From Halothiobacillus sp. (GTDB lineage Bacteria; Pseudomonadota; Gammaproteobacteria; Halothiobacillales; Halothiobacillaceae), in assembly GCA_020061705.1 (NCBI GenBank), contig JAGUXT010000055.1, positions 1 to 64,000 on the forward strand: a stretch of DNA of 64,000 nt. The letters run 5' to 3'. The notes under the pieces are model-generated. The model was not told the origin of the DNA. It made no database searches and worked only from the letters and a program-made list of their open reading frames with translations. The position numbers and the translations under genes are program-made. Within the stretch, counting starts at the first letter, position 1, and the number at the start of each line of letters is the position of its first letter. Below, in pieces: positions 1 through 7,827 of this stretch.

Positions 1-765
1 GGTGTTTTTCGGCAGGGTGTAGTTGTTGCAGACTTCGACAATGGCGGCACCGTTTTCGTCGTGGGCACGCACCACGCCTTCAAACGGGCTGTCGCCTTCA
101 AGGTAGATGAACTGGTTGGCGTTCCAGTCGTCGGCGAGGGGCCCGTGGATGCGATAGTAGCTGCGGCCTTCTTCCTGCCAGGCGTGCAGGTCTTTGCTGT
201 GCGTATTCCAGAAGTCGGCGGGAAGGGCGCTGATGCCGGTGTAGAGCAGGTCAACGTCATCCAGCACCTGATCGTTTTCATAGTCTTCGGCCATGATACC
301 GAGCACGGTGGCCTTGATGCGCAGGTTGATGTCCTTGGACACCAGGACCACCTGGCGGTCGGTGGTCTCGCGCATGAGGGCGAGAGTGACAGCGAGGATG
401 TCGTTGTCGGCCTTGAAACCGGCCATGGTGTCCGGCAGCTCGGTGCGCATGATGCGTGTTTGGATGAACAGGCGTCCGGAGCTGTGGCGCAGGCGACCGT
501 CGCGGAAGGGGTGGCTGATCAGTACACCTTCTTCGATTTCATTTTTATTGGAGTCGGCGACGAGATCATCGAGGAAACGCGTGGACTGGCGCACATTGCG
601 TGCGATTTCGGAGACACCTTTTTTGAGGTTATCGAGCTCTTCAAGCACCACCATCGGCAGGAAGACGTCGTGTTCCTGAAAGCGGAACAGCGCTGAGGGG
701 TCGTGAATGAGAACGTTAGTGTCTAGAACGAAGAGGCAGGGACGGTTACGCTCGTGATGAATCAT
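1..765 (-). CDS. PhoH-family protein, PIN domain part (cut by window edge)
   Basis: N-terminal 255 residues of a PIN-PhoH type protein (YlaK/PhoH2-like); the gene continues beyond base 1, so the PhoH ATPase half is not visible. The PIN nuclease fold is recognisable by its spaced acidic residues: LDTNVL at D15, VVLEELD at 42-45, KADNDI near 131 and SKDINLR near 156. Family members combine a PIN ribonuclease with a PhoH ATPase and are proposed to unwind and cleave RNA; that role is family knowledge, not shown here. The start ATG at 765 is the first in a frame that stays open to the edge. It is the last visible gene of a minus-strand group gcvR-bcp-phoH, 15 bp after the bcp stop codon. Confidence 0.85.
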   Translation of the reverse strand, partial: MIHHERNRPCLFVLDTNVLIHDPSALFRFQEHDVFLPMVVLEELDNLKKGVSEIARNVRQSTRFLDDLVADSNKNEIEEGVLISHPFRDGRLRHSSGRLFIQTRIMRTELPDTMAGFKADNDILAVTLALMRETTDRQVVLVSKDINLRIKATVLGIMAEDYENDQVLDDVDLLYTGISALPADFWNTHSKDLHAWQEEGRSYYRIHGPLADDWNANQFIYLEGDSPFEGVVRAHDENGAAIVEVCNNYTLPKNT

Positions 766-780
766 GGATTGGCCTTGGTT

Positions 781-1251
781 TTAAAAGGTTGATTGCAATT
801 CGTTCAGTTTGTTGAGGACACTTTGTGCGTGATCTTTGACCTTGACGTTGCGCCAGGCGGTTTGGATGTCTCCTTGTGGGTTGATGAGGAAGGTGCTGCG
901 TTCGATGCCCATGTATTCTCTGCCGTAGAGGCGTTTCAATTTGATGACACCAAAATATTGACACGCGATTTCTTCGGGGTCGCTGATAAGGTCAAAGGGT
1001 AGATCAAGGCGAACGCGGGCGTTGTGGTGGCTTTTCAGGCTGTCACGGGAGATGCCGAATACCCGGGTTTGTGCTTTTTGGAATTCGGGATAAAGAAGTG
1101 CGAATTCTTGGGCTTCCTGGGTGCAGCCGGGAGTGTTGTTTTTGGGGTAGAAGAACAGCACCAGCCATTGATTGAGCAGATCATCCGGCAGGTTGAGGGT
1201 ACCTTGGGTGCTGTCCAGTTGGCACGGGGGGAAGGAGGTTAGTTGCATCAT
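781..1251 (-). CDS. bcp: Bcp/PrxQ-type thiol peroxidase
   Basis: Thioredoxin-fold peroxiredoxin of 156 residues that reduces hydrogen peroxide and organic hydroperoxides in the cytoplasm. The peroxidatic cysteine is C43 in the motif TPGCTQEAQEF. Many Bcp proteins carry a resolving cysteine five residues later; here that position is Q48, so this is the 1-Cys-like variant that must be resolved by an external thiol. The frame is open to 1281, but the ATG ATG at 1251/1248 is preferred because the longer version would overlap gcvR and adds no conserved sequence. It lies 4 bp after the gcvR stop, as in the common gcvR-bcp pair, and is probably co-transcribed with it. Confidence 0.93.
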   Translation of the reverse strand: MMQLTSFPPCQLDSTQGTLNLPDDLLNQWLVLFFYPKNNTPGCTQEAQEFALLYPEFQKAQTRVFGISRDSLKSHHNARVRLDLPFDLISDPEEIACQYFGVIKLKRLYGREYMGIERSTFLINPQGDIQTAWRNVKVKDHAQSVLNKLNELQSTF

Positions 1252-1255
1252 GCTG

Positions 1256-1783
1256 TTAGCGTACCGGGTCAAGAGTGGCATCCAGGTTCAGTTCGTCGCA
1301 CAGGTCGAAGAAGGCTTCCTTGAGTAGCGCAAGCCTGAGGTTGGCGGGAATGTCGATTTGCATGCGCAGGGTCAACATGGGCGTCGCATTGTTGGGTGAG
1401 CTGTAGGGCATGGTGGCGAGGTCGCGGATGTGGATACCCTGGCCGCTGAAGAATTGGGCAAGTTGATGCGTCATGTCCGGGGTGTTCAGGCCGACAACGT
1501 CCACCGCATAGCTCAGGTGTGCTTCCACGGGGGCAGGTGCTTCGGTGCGCACCATGTGCAAGGCCATGTCATTCTCTTTGGCAACGAGCTTGAGCGCATT
1601 TTCCAGCCGAGTAAGTCGATCCCAGCTGCCTGAAATAAGCAGGGCAGCAGCAGACTGCTGGCCTAGGGAGGCAATGCGTGAATCGTGAAGCAGGCACTTA
1701 TGCTGAGCAATAGGGCGGGTAATGCGCTCGATTAGACCGAGATGATCTTGACCAAGGAGGGTGATGGCGAGGTAGGTCTGCAT
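1256..1783 (-). CDS. gcvR: GcvR-like glycine cleavage regulator (two ACT domains)
   Basis: Protein of 175 residues with two ACT domains, roughly residues 4-80 and 90-170, and no DNA-binding domain. Members of this family (E. coli GcvR) act as accessory repressors by binding GcvA in response to glycine. The opening LAITLLGQDHLGLIERITRPIA is the typical first ACT strand and helix, and the second repeat begins near YAVDVVGLNTPDMTHQLA. It is divergent from dapA and followed 4 bp later by bcp; the dapA/gcvR/bcp arrangement is widely conserved in gammaproteobacteria and supports the call. Whether it controls gcv genes in this organism cannot be told from the window. Confidence 0.88.
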   Translation of the reverse strand: MQTYLAITLLGQDHLGLIERITRPIAQHKCLLHDSRIASLGQQSAAALLISGSWDRLTRLENALKLVAKENDMALHMVRTEAPAPVEAHLSYAVDVVGLNTPDMTHQLAQFFSGQGIHIRDLATMPYSSPNNATPMLTLRMQIDIPANLRLALLKEAFFDLCDELNLDATLDPVR

Positions 1784-1960
1784 GGTGTTTTCAAACTGAT
1801 TTTTAGTGAGTGTACACGCCGAATTAGCTGGTTAAAATCGACGCTGCGTGCATTGAGTTTAGATGCGCTGTTTTCTTGCGCTTCTAGCCATCCGGCGGGT
1901 AGTATGCATCGCTTGTTTGGCTTAGCTTTTAAGTCAGGGTTTTCGCGTGGGGATGACGGC

Positions 1961-2851
1961 ATGTTTCATGGGAGTATGGTGGCTTTGGTGACCCCGATGC
2001 GGGCGGATGGTGCGCTGGATTTTGCAGCGCTCAAACGCCTCGTTGAGTGGCATATTGCTGAAGGCACGGATGTCATTGTGTCGGTCGGAACCACAGGCGA
2101 GTCTGCAACCCTGGATGTGAGCGAGCATCTTGCGGTGATTGAGCACACTTTGGAGTATGTCGCCGGACGTGTTCCTGTCATCGCGGGCACGGGCGCAAAC
2201 AGCACACGCGAGGCGATTGATCTGTCCTCACGAGCCGTCAGTTTGGGTGTGGATGGCTGCCTGTTAGTCACGCCGTATTACAACAAGCCCACTCAGGAAG
2301 GCTTGTTTCGGCATTACATGGCGATTGCCGAGGCCGTTCCTGCGCCGTTGGTGCTGTATAACGTGCCGGGGCGTACCGCCTGCGACATGCAGCCCGCTAC
2401 GGTTGAGCGCCTGGCTGATATAGCGAATATCGTCGGCATCAAGGAAGCTTCCGGTTCCCTGAAGCGTGTTGAAGAGCTCGTTGCACGCCTTGGCAGACGA
2501 GTAGCCGTGTACTCCGGGGATGATGCCATCGCGCGTGAGGTGATGTTGCATGGTGGGCGCGGTGTGATTTCGGTCACGGCGAATGTCGCACCGCGTGCCA
2601 TGGCGGAAATGTCCAAAGCGGCGCTTGCGGGTGATGTGGAGCGCGCTGCGGCATTGGATGCGCCTTTGGCTGAACTGCACCAAAAATTGTTTGTCGAATC
2701 GAATCCGATTCCGGTGAAATTTGTGCTGCACGCCATGGGAATGATTGAAGCGGGCATTCGCCTGCCATTGACTTGGCTTTCGGCAGAACACCATGCGACA
2801 TTGCGTAAAGCAATGGACGCAGCAAATATTCAAAACGTCATTTCGGCATAA
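1961..2851 (+). CDS. dapA: 4-hydroxy-tetrahydrodipicolinate synthase
   Basis: DapA (296 residues) condenses pyruvate with aspartate semialdehyde, the first committed step of lysine and diaminopimelate synthesis. The protein has the family's TIM-barrel length, the GTTGES pyruvate-binding loop near residue 45, the catalytic-tyrosine segment VTPYYNKPTQEG near 133 and the Schiff-base lysine in GIKEASGS near 161. The frame is open upstream to 1742, but those 73 codons lie in the intergenic region divergent from gcvR and are not family-like; the ATG at 1961 (MFHGSMVALVTP) fits the family N-terminus. bamC follows within about 40 bp, so the two are likely co-transcribed. A second lysine-pathway gene, lysA, is at 16.7 kb. 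Confidence 0.97.
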   Translation: MFHGSMVALVTPMRADGALDFAALKRLVEWHIAEGTDVIVSVGTTGESATLDVSEHLAVIEHTLEYVAGRVPVIAGTGANSTREAIDLSSRAVSLGVDGCLLVTPYYNKPTQEGLFRHYMAIAEAVPAPLVLYNVPGRTACDMQPATVERLADIANIVGIKEASGSLKRVEELVARLGRRVAVYSGDDAIAREVMLHGGRGVISVTANVAPRAMAEMSKAALAGDVERAAALDAPLAELHQKLFVESNPIPVKFVLHAMGMIEAGIRLPLTWLSAEHHATLRKAMDAANIQNVISA

Positions 2852-2887
2852 CTTCTAATGAACTTTAAGGCTTGGAGATTGAGAAAG

Positions 2888-4018
2888 ATGCAATTTAAGG
2901 TTCCTGCGAGCGCGTTGACGTACAAAATTTGGATACCTGTGGCGGTCATGTTGACCATGACTGCGTGCTCTTCAATTCCAGGCATGGGCAAGGAGGACCC
3001 ACGTGATGCACGGCGCTATGGCACCTTGCCGAATCTTGAAGTGCCGCCTGCATTTACTGCGCCTGACCCATCCTTGAACACGAATGTGCCGCGTGCGGCT
3101 TCGGCGGTGGGGGATGCGTCCAAGGGCGAACGAATTGGCAGCAGCGGCGTTTTGCCCAAGTCGGCAGTGGTAAGTGTCGAAGGTCCGCCTGATGCGCGTT
3201 GGCTCAATGTCGCAGCTGCGCCGGATTCTGTCTGGCCACGTTTGATTAACTTCATGCAAATGGAAGGTTATCCACTGCAACGACAGGATCCCAAGCTTGG
3301 GGTGATGGAGTCAGATTGGGTAGGCAAGGGGCAAAATGCGCCGGATAAACCCGGTTGGGAGTCGTTGCTCAAGGGAATTACGACATTCTTTTTCAAGCCT
3401 GAATACATGGATCGCATCCGCATTCGGATTGAGCGTGGTGAGGGTGATACGCAAACGCGTGTATTCCTTACCAGCCAACGCATGGATCTGACGGAAAGGA
3501 AAGAAGCGATCAATGGGAATGACTATGAGGGCTTCAAGTGGTCATCTGCGCCAGAAAATCGTGAATTTGATGCGGAAATGCTTGAGCGTTTGATGGTGAC
3601 TTTGACAGGGGATGAAACCCAGTCCAAGCAAAAAATCGCCGCTTCCTTGCAGCCGCGCGTCAGCTTTGTTAACGAAGAAAACAAGCAATACCTGTTACTC
3701 GAGCAGTCCTTGCCAGTGGCCTTTAACCGCTCGCGTGCGGCGGTAGAGCGCCTGGGCTTTGATATTGTGAAAGGCGATTTGGCCAGCGAGTCCCTACAAT
3801 TAAGCCATCCGAATCCTCGTAATCTGTACCAAGGCATAGTGCTGCGCGGTGTGGAGTTGAAACCAACCATAGGAACGACCCCGGTGACGTTGACCTTGAG
3901 TCTCAAGCCTCTGACGGCTGGAAGCACGCAGATCAATATGCAGGACATCAAGGGCGATAAGGAGTTGCCGCAGTTCACTACCGTACTGGGACAGCAACTT
4001 TCCAATCAGCTGCGTTAA
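2888..4018 (+). CDS. bamC: BamC-like outer-membrane assembly lipoprotein
   Basis: Lipoprotein of the NlpB/BamC family (376 residues from this start), an accessory component of the beta-barrel assembly machine. It has a signal peptide ending in the lipobox LTMTAC, then a proline-rich, probably extended stretch (DPRDARRYGTLPNLEVPPAF) that in BamC contacts BamD, and two helix-grip-type regions further on. The ATG at 2888 is chosen because a purine-rich GAGAAAG lies directly before it; an in-frame ATG at 2858 would add ten residues. It follows dapA, the usual position. Its partner BamA is encoded separately at 51.7 kb. Confidence 0.85.
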   Translation: MQFKVPASALTYKIWIPVAVMLTMTACSSIPGMGKEDPRDARRYGTLPNLEVPPAFTAPDPSLNTNVPRAASAVGDASKGERIGSSGVLPKSAVVSVEGPPDARWLNVAAAPDSVWPRLINFMQMEGYPLQRQDPKLGVMESDWVGKGQNAPDKPGWESLLKGITTFFFKPEYMDRIRIRIERGEGDTQTRVFLTSQRMDLTERKEAINGNDYEGFKWSSAPENREFDAEMLERLMVTLTGDETQSKQKIAASLQPRVSFVNEENKQYLLLEQSLPVAFNRSRAAVERLGFDIVKGDLASESLQLSHPNPRNLYQGIVLRGVELKPTIGTTPVTLTLSLKPLTAGSTQINMQDIKGDKELPQFTTVLGQQLSNQLR

Positions 4019-4024
4019 CGTGCG

Positions 4025-4894
4025 GTGGGGGTTGGTGAAGTGAGCCACGCAGGGCTAGATGCTGATGTGTCACTGGTGATGCGTGCCCAGCATGAGGCAG
4101 CGCAGCGTCATGCTTTGAGTTCGCATTTTACTGAGCATGTTGTGGTGGGGAGCGAAGGCTTTGATGTGGCGCTGGCGGTGATTCCGTCCGGTGCCTTTTT
4201 TATGGGCTCGCCGCTGAAGGAGTTTGCACGCCAGGACAGTGAAGGTCCTCAGCATAAAGTCACCGTGCAACGTGATTTTGCCCTGATGCGCCATAGCGTG
4301 ACTTTGGGTGACTATGCACGTTTTTGCGCTAACACGGGGCATCCACAGCCGCGTCGTTATAGTTGGACGGATACTCGACTCCCGGTATTCAACGTGTGCT
4401 TTGTTGATGCACAAGCCTATGCCGAATGGTTAACGGCACAAACGGGTCATCATTATCGTCTGCCGACTGAGGCCGAGTGGGAGTATGCCGCGCGTGCGGG
4501 TACCGAGACAGCTTTTGCTTTTGGCGACAAGATTCATCGTAGTGAAGTGAATTGTTCCGGTGGTCTGCATTGCACGCGCGGTTTTTATTTTTGTGGTCTG
4601 AGTCGTCCGGTCCCGGTTGGCAGTTTGCCCGCAAATGCCTGGGGTTTGCATGAGATGCACGGCAATATGCAGGAGTTGGTGCTCGACCATTGGCGCGAGA
4701 AATATTCCGGCTTGCCACGTTTAGCGCATGAGCCTTGGCTTGAGGGCGATGCGCGCTTGCGTGTGGTGCGTGGTGGTTCGTGGTTCGACGCGCCGGGCAT
4801 GGCGCGCAGTGCGGCACGCTGGTACCGCGAACGAGCGGAGTTTGATTTGAATTTGAGTTTTCGTTTGTTGCGTGAATTGGATGGTTTGACATGA
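4025..4894 (+). CDS. SUMF1/FGE-sulfatase domain protein, non-canonical
   Basis: Protein of 289 residues dominated by a formylglycine-generating-enzyme-like (SUMF1) domain from about residue 50: IPSGAFFMGS, LPTEAEWEYAARAG, NAWGLHEMHGNMQE and VVRGGSWFDAPGMARSAAR are the family blocks. True formylglycine-generating enzymes carry a redox-active cysteine pair in the segment after GGSW; here it reads WFDAPGMARSA with no cysteine, so oxidation of sulfatases is unlikely. Many such domains serve other, often unknown, roles. No signal peptide is visible. The start is a GTG; 4025 or 4040 are possible. It lies 6 bp after bamC and overlaps the next gene by 4 bp (ATGA), so it belongs to that transcription unit. 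Confidence 0.7.
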   Translation: MGVGEVSHAGLDADVSLVMRAQHEAAQRHALSSHFTEHVVVGSEGFDVALAVIPSGAFFMGSPLKEFARQDSEGPQHKVTVQRDFALMRHSVTLGDYARFCANTGHPQPRRYSWTDTRLPVFNVCFVDAQAYAEWLTAQTGHHYRLPTEAEWEYAARAGTETAFAFGDKIHRSEVNCSGGLHCTRGFYFCGLSRPVPVGSLPANAWGLHEMHGNMQELVLDHWREKYSGLPRLAHEPWLEGDARLRVVRGGSWFDAPGMARSAARWYRERAEFDLNLSFRLLRELDGLT

Positions 4895-5562
4895 GCCTCG
4901 CTGTAAAGCCCTCGCCGACCATTGCTTTGGGTGCATGGGATTGGCGACATACTGAGTGGAACGGGCGCTTTTATGCCGATGACCTGCCTGAAGAGTGGCG
5001 TTTGACCTTTTACTCCAATGAATTTGATGCAGTGGGTTTGTACGCAGCAGGGTGGGTGACCGCCCCGATCAGCGAGATGGAGCAATGGGTTGAAGATACT
5101 CATGAGGGCTTTCGCTTTCACTTGGTCATGCCTTCAATGGTGTTGAAGGGTGACGAGGATGTGTTTGCGGGTATTGCCGAGCGCTTGGCGCTTTTGCAGC
5201 CGCGTCTGGGATCGATTTTACTCAGCGTAGCTTCGGATACGTGCATCTCACTGTTGAATTTGATGGTTCCAGAGAATGTTCCTCGCTATGGGCTTCATGC
5301 TGGGCGTTTAGTACCACACGCCATGCCGGATTTTCATGCCGTGATGGATATGGGCACCGCGCCTTTGGTTATTTTGGGTGCTGAACCCGAAGGTGTCTCG
5401 ACCGACCTGGGTTTGCGTAGTCAGCAACGTAGCCTTCGCGCTGGAATGGATGCCTTGGCCTTGCGCGGAAAAGGCACGATTTTGGTGCAGGATGAGCCGC
5501 TAAAAATGTTGGCTCGCCTTGAGGCCATGCGCTCCATGCGCGCCTTGTTGGGCTGGCAATGA
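4891..5562 (+). CDS. DUF72-like (YecE-type) protein
   Basis: Cytosolic protein of 223 residues resembling DUF72/YecE proteins, which have a TIM-barrel-like fold and no firmly assigned reaction. The recognisable part is the N-terminus: GAWDWRHTEWNGRFYADDLP followed by EEWRLTFYSNEFDAVG, matching the family pattern of a G-x-W-x(n)-W-x-G-x-FY opening and a later YS-x-F. The C-terminal half is divergent and the protein is somewhat shorter than typical members. It is translationally coupled on both sides: ATGA overlap with the SUMF1-like gene upstream and with mlaF downstream. No function can be assigned. Confidence 0.65.
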   Translation: MSLAVKPSPTIALGAWDWRHTEWNGRFYADDLPEEWRLTFYSNEFDAVGLYAAGWVTAPISEMEQWVEDTHEGFRFHLVMPSMVLKGDEDVFAGIAERLALLQPRLGSILLSVASDTCISLLNLMVPENVPRYGLHAGRLVPHAMPDFHAVMDMGTAPLVILGAEPEGVSTDLGLRSQQRSLRAGMDALALRGKGTILVQDEPLKMLARLEAMRSMRALLGWQ

Positions 5563-6416
5563 TGCCTCCAGATGCCGCCGAAATGCATGAGCGGCCTTTA
5601 ATTGACATTAGAAACCTGAGTTTTCGTCGCGGTTCCAGGCTGATTTTTGATGACATCAGCCTGACGATACCGCGCGGCAAAATCACCGGCATTATGGGGC
5701 CGAGCGGCACCGGAAAAACCACGTTACTGAAACTCATCGGCGGGCAATTGCGTCCCGATCGTGGTGAGGTTTGGGTGGACGGGCAAAATGTCCATGCTCT
5801 GTCACGCAGCGCCTTGTTTGCCCTGCGGCAACGTATGGGCATGTTGTTTCAGCATGGTGCGTTGCTGACTGATTTGTCAGTGTTTGAAAACGTGGCTTTT
5901 CCTCTGCGCGAACATACACGTTTGCCAGAGTCGATGATTCGTGATCTGGTGTTGATGAAACTGAACGCGGTAGGCCTGCGTGGGGCACGTGATTTGCAAA
6001 CTGCTGAATTATCCGGCGGCATGGCGCGGCGTGTGGCTTTTGCGCGCGCGTTGGCGCTTGATCCCATGCTGGTCATGTTTGATGAGCCCTTTACCGGCCA
6101 GGATCCCATTACCCTGGGGGTATTGGTGCGTCTGATTCGTGATTTGAATGCGGCCTTGAACTTGACCAGTATGGTGGTCTCGCATGATGTGGCAGAGACA
6201 TTGTCAATTGCCGATCATTTATACGTGCTTGCGGAAGGGCGTGTGATTGCCTCAGGCACGCCGCAAGAGATTCAGGCGGAAAGCTCGCCTTGGGTGCGTC
6301 AGTTCATGCAGGGTTTGGCCGATGGCCCGGTGCCGTTTCAGTACCCGGCAGCGACATTGCAGGATGATTTTTGTCTTTCGATGACCCATTCAGGGGCACG
6401 GGAACGCAGCACATGA
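5559..6416 (+). CDS. mlaF: MlaF, phospholipid-transport ABC ATPase
   Basis: ATPase subunit (285 residues) of the MlaFEDB inner-membrane complex that moves phospholipids between inner membrane and periplasm to keep outer-membrane lipid asymmetry. Visible motifs: Walker A GPSGTGKT at 47-54, Q-loop in MLFQHGALL, signature LSGGMARR (an A in place of the usual Q, as in MlaF proteins), Walker B LVMFDEP and switch histidine in VVSHD. A C-terminal tail of about 30 residues extends past the core. The ATG overlaps the stop of the DUF72 gene and its own stop overlaps the mlaE start, so translation is coupled. Confidence 0.95.
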   Translation: MMPPDAAEMHERPLIDIRNLSFRRGSRLIFDDISLTIPRGKITGIMGPSGTGKTTLLKLIGGQLRPDRGEVWVDGQNVHALSRSALFALRQRMGMLFQHGALLTDLSVFENVAFPLREHTRLPESMIRDLVLMKLNAVGLRGARDLQTAELSGGMARRVAFARALALDPMLVMFDEPFTGQDPITLGVLVRLIRDLNAALNLTSMVVSHDVAETLSIADHLYVLAEGRVIASGTPQEIQAESSPWVRQFMQGLADGPVPFQYPAATLQDDFCLSMTHSGARERST

Positions 6417-7204
6417 TGCGTCACGTGTTGAATGTGTTGGCGCGACTGGGTCGTGGGGTGTTGGATGCCTTGGCGCGCATGGGGCGTTGGTTTGTCTTTA
6501 TGTTGGGGTTATTGCCTGCGCTTCCCGCGTCCCTGCTGCGTCCACGCTTGATTGTGGATCAGATTTACCAAGTTGGTGTGCTGTCTTTACAAATCATTCT
6601 GGTGGCAGGGGCGTTCGTCGGCATGGTACTGGGTTTGCAGGGCTATTCGATTCTGGCCACCTACGGTTCGGCCGAATCGCTTGGCGTGGTGGTGGCCTTG
6701 TCCCTGGTGCGTGAGTTGGGGCCGGTGCTCACGGCTTTGTTGTTTGCCGGGCGAGCGGGTTCGGCGTTAACGGCGGAGTTGGGTTTAATGAAGTCAACCG
6801 AGCAACTCGCCGGTATGGAGATGATGGCGGTTGATCCGCTCAAGCGCGTGGTTGCGCCCCGTTTCTGGGCGGGCGTGGTGGCTATGCCTCTGCTGGCGGC
6901 GTTATTCTCGCTGGTCGGTGTATTGGGTGGCTTTGCGATTGGTGTTGGCTTGTTGGGTGTGGATAGCGGTTCGTATTGGTCGCAAATTCAATCGCAGGTC
7001 GATTTCCGTGAAGACATTATCAACGGCATCATTAAAAGCGTGGTTTTTGGGGTCGTGGCGGTGTGGATTGCCTTGTTTGAAGGCTATGATTGTCTGCCAA
7101 CGGCCGAGGGCGTGAGCCGGGCGACGACGCGCACCGTGGTGAATACCTCACTTGCGGTATTGGGTTTGGATTTTATTATGACCGCGCTCATGTTCAATGT
7201 ATAA
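6413..7204 (+). CDS. mlaE: MlaE, phospholipid-transport permease
   Basis: Permease subunit (263 residues) of the Mla ABC transporter. It has the MlaE/YrbE pattern: an N-terminal amphipathic region, then hydrophobic segments including ILVAGAFVGMVLGLQGY, the conserved block LVRELGPVLTALLFAGRAGSA, and MEMMAVDPLKRVVAPRFWA. The frame is open from 6371, but the ATG at 6413 overlaps the mlaF stop (ATGA) and gives the normal family length. A 101 bp palindromic element separates it from mlaD. Confidence 0.95.
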   Translation: MMRHVLNVLARLGRGVLDALARMGRWFVFMLGLLPALPASLLRPRLIVDQIYQVGVLSLQIILVAGAFVGMVLGLQGYSILATYGSAESLGVVVALSLVRELGPVLTALLFAGRAGSALTAELGLMKSTEQLAGMEMMAVDPLKRVVAPRFWAGVVAMPLLAALFSLVGVLGGFAIGVGLLGVDSGSYWSQIQSQVDFREDIINGIIKSVVFGVVAVWIALFEGYDCLPTAEGVSRATTRTVVNTSLAVLGLDFIMTALMFNV

Positions 7205-7214
7205 AGTATCCTCG

Positions 7215-7315
7215 GGACTTAGGCAAAAGTGCTCCGGCATGGCAAAGCGACGAAGACAGTACAATTTAGTACGGCGAGGCGCTTTAACACCGCTGGGGCG
7301 GTTTTGCGTAAGTCC
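7215..7315. repeat. 101 bp palindromic element between mlaE and mlaD
   Basis: The ends are imperfect inverted repeats: 7215-7238 against the complement of 7292-7315 match at 19 of 24 positions, both beginning GGACTTA-GCAAAA. The inside continues the symmetry: AAAGCG (7244-7249) pairs with CGCTTT (7280-7285) and GTAC (7259-7262) faces GTAC (7269-7272). The whole can fold into one long hairpin. It has no coding capacity. This looks like a small non-autonomous mobile or REP-like element; no clear target duplication is visible and no second copy was found in the window. Confidence 0.65.
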
Positions 7316-7338
7316 TGATTCTCACTTAGGTCTTTTAA

Positions 7339-7812
7339 ATGCAAGAAAATAATACGCGTGATATTTGGGTTGGACTGTTTGTTGCACTTGGTTTGGCAGC
7401 GTTGACTTTGTTGTCGCTTAATGTAAGCAATTTGTTGAGTTTGCCTTCAGGTAAGGGTTATGTCGTTACTGCGGAGTTCGATAATATAGGCGGTTTGAAA
7501 GTGCGCGCACCGATTAAGCTCGGTGGTGTGGTGGTAGGTCGTGTCGAAAGTATTTCTATTGATCCGCAAAGTTTTCGCGCCGTCGTAGGTATGAATATCG
7601 AATCAAAATACACGATCTTCCCCAAGGACAGCTCGGCAGCAATATATACCTCCGGCCTTTTGGGTGAACAATATATTGGCATTTCACCGGGCGCCGAAGA
7701 TGCCGTGCTGAAGTCGGGTGATCGCATTGCCTTGACCCAATCGGCGATTGTTTTGGAAACTTTAATCAGTCAGTTTTTATTCAATAAAGCCGCCGAAGGC
7801 GACGAAAAATAA
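7339..7812 (+). CDS. mlaD: MlaD, MCE-domain lipid-binding subunit
   Basis: Membrane-anchored periplasmic subunit (157 residues) of the Mla transporter. One N-terminal transmembrane helix (about residues 10-30, WVGLFVALGLAALTLLSL) is followed by a single MCE domain whose opening VTAEFDNIGGLKVRAPIKLGG is diagnostic; YTSGLLGEQYIGISPG is the conserved central block. MCE domains form a hexameric ring through which lipid passes. The gene is separated from mlaE by the palindromic element at 7215-7315, so its expression relative to mlaFE could differ. A TolC-like gene follows 15 bp downstream. Confidence 0.95.
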   Translation: MQENNTRDIWVGLFVALGLAALTLLSLNVSNLLSLPSGKGYVVTAEFDNIGGLKVRAPIKLGGVVVGRVESISIDPQSFRAVVGMNIESKYTIFPKDSSAAIYTSGLLGEQYIGISPGAEDAVLKSGDRIALTQSAIVLETLISQFLFNKAAEGDEK

Positions 7813-7827
7813 ATCGGGGTTAACGCA

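Noticed and set aside
1742-1960. 73-codon 5' extension of dapA
   Set aside because: Lies in the divergent gcvR/dapA promoter region and does not match the family N-terminus.
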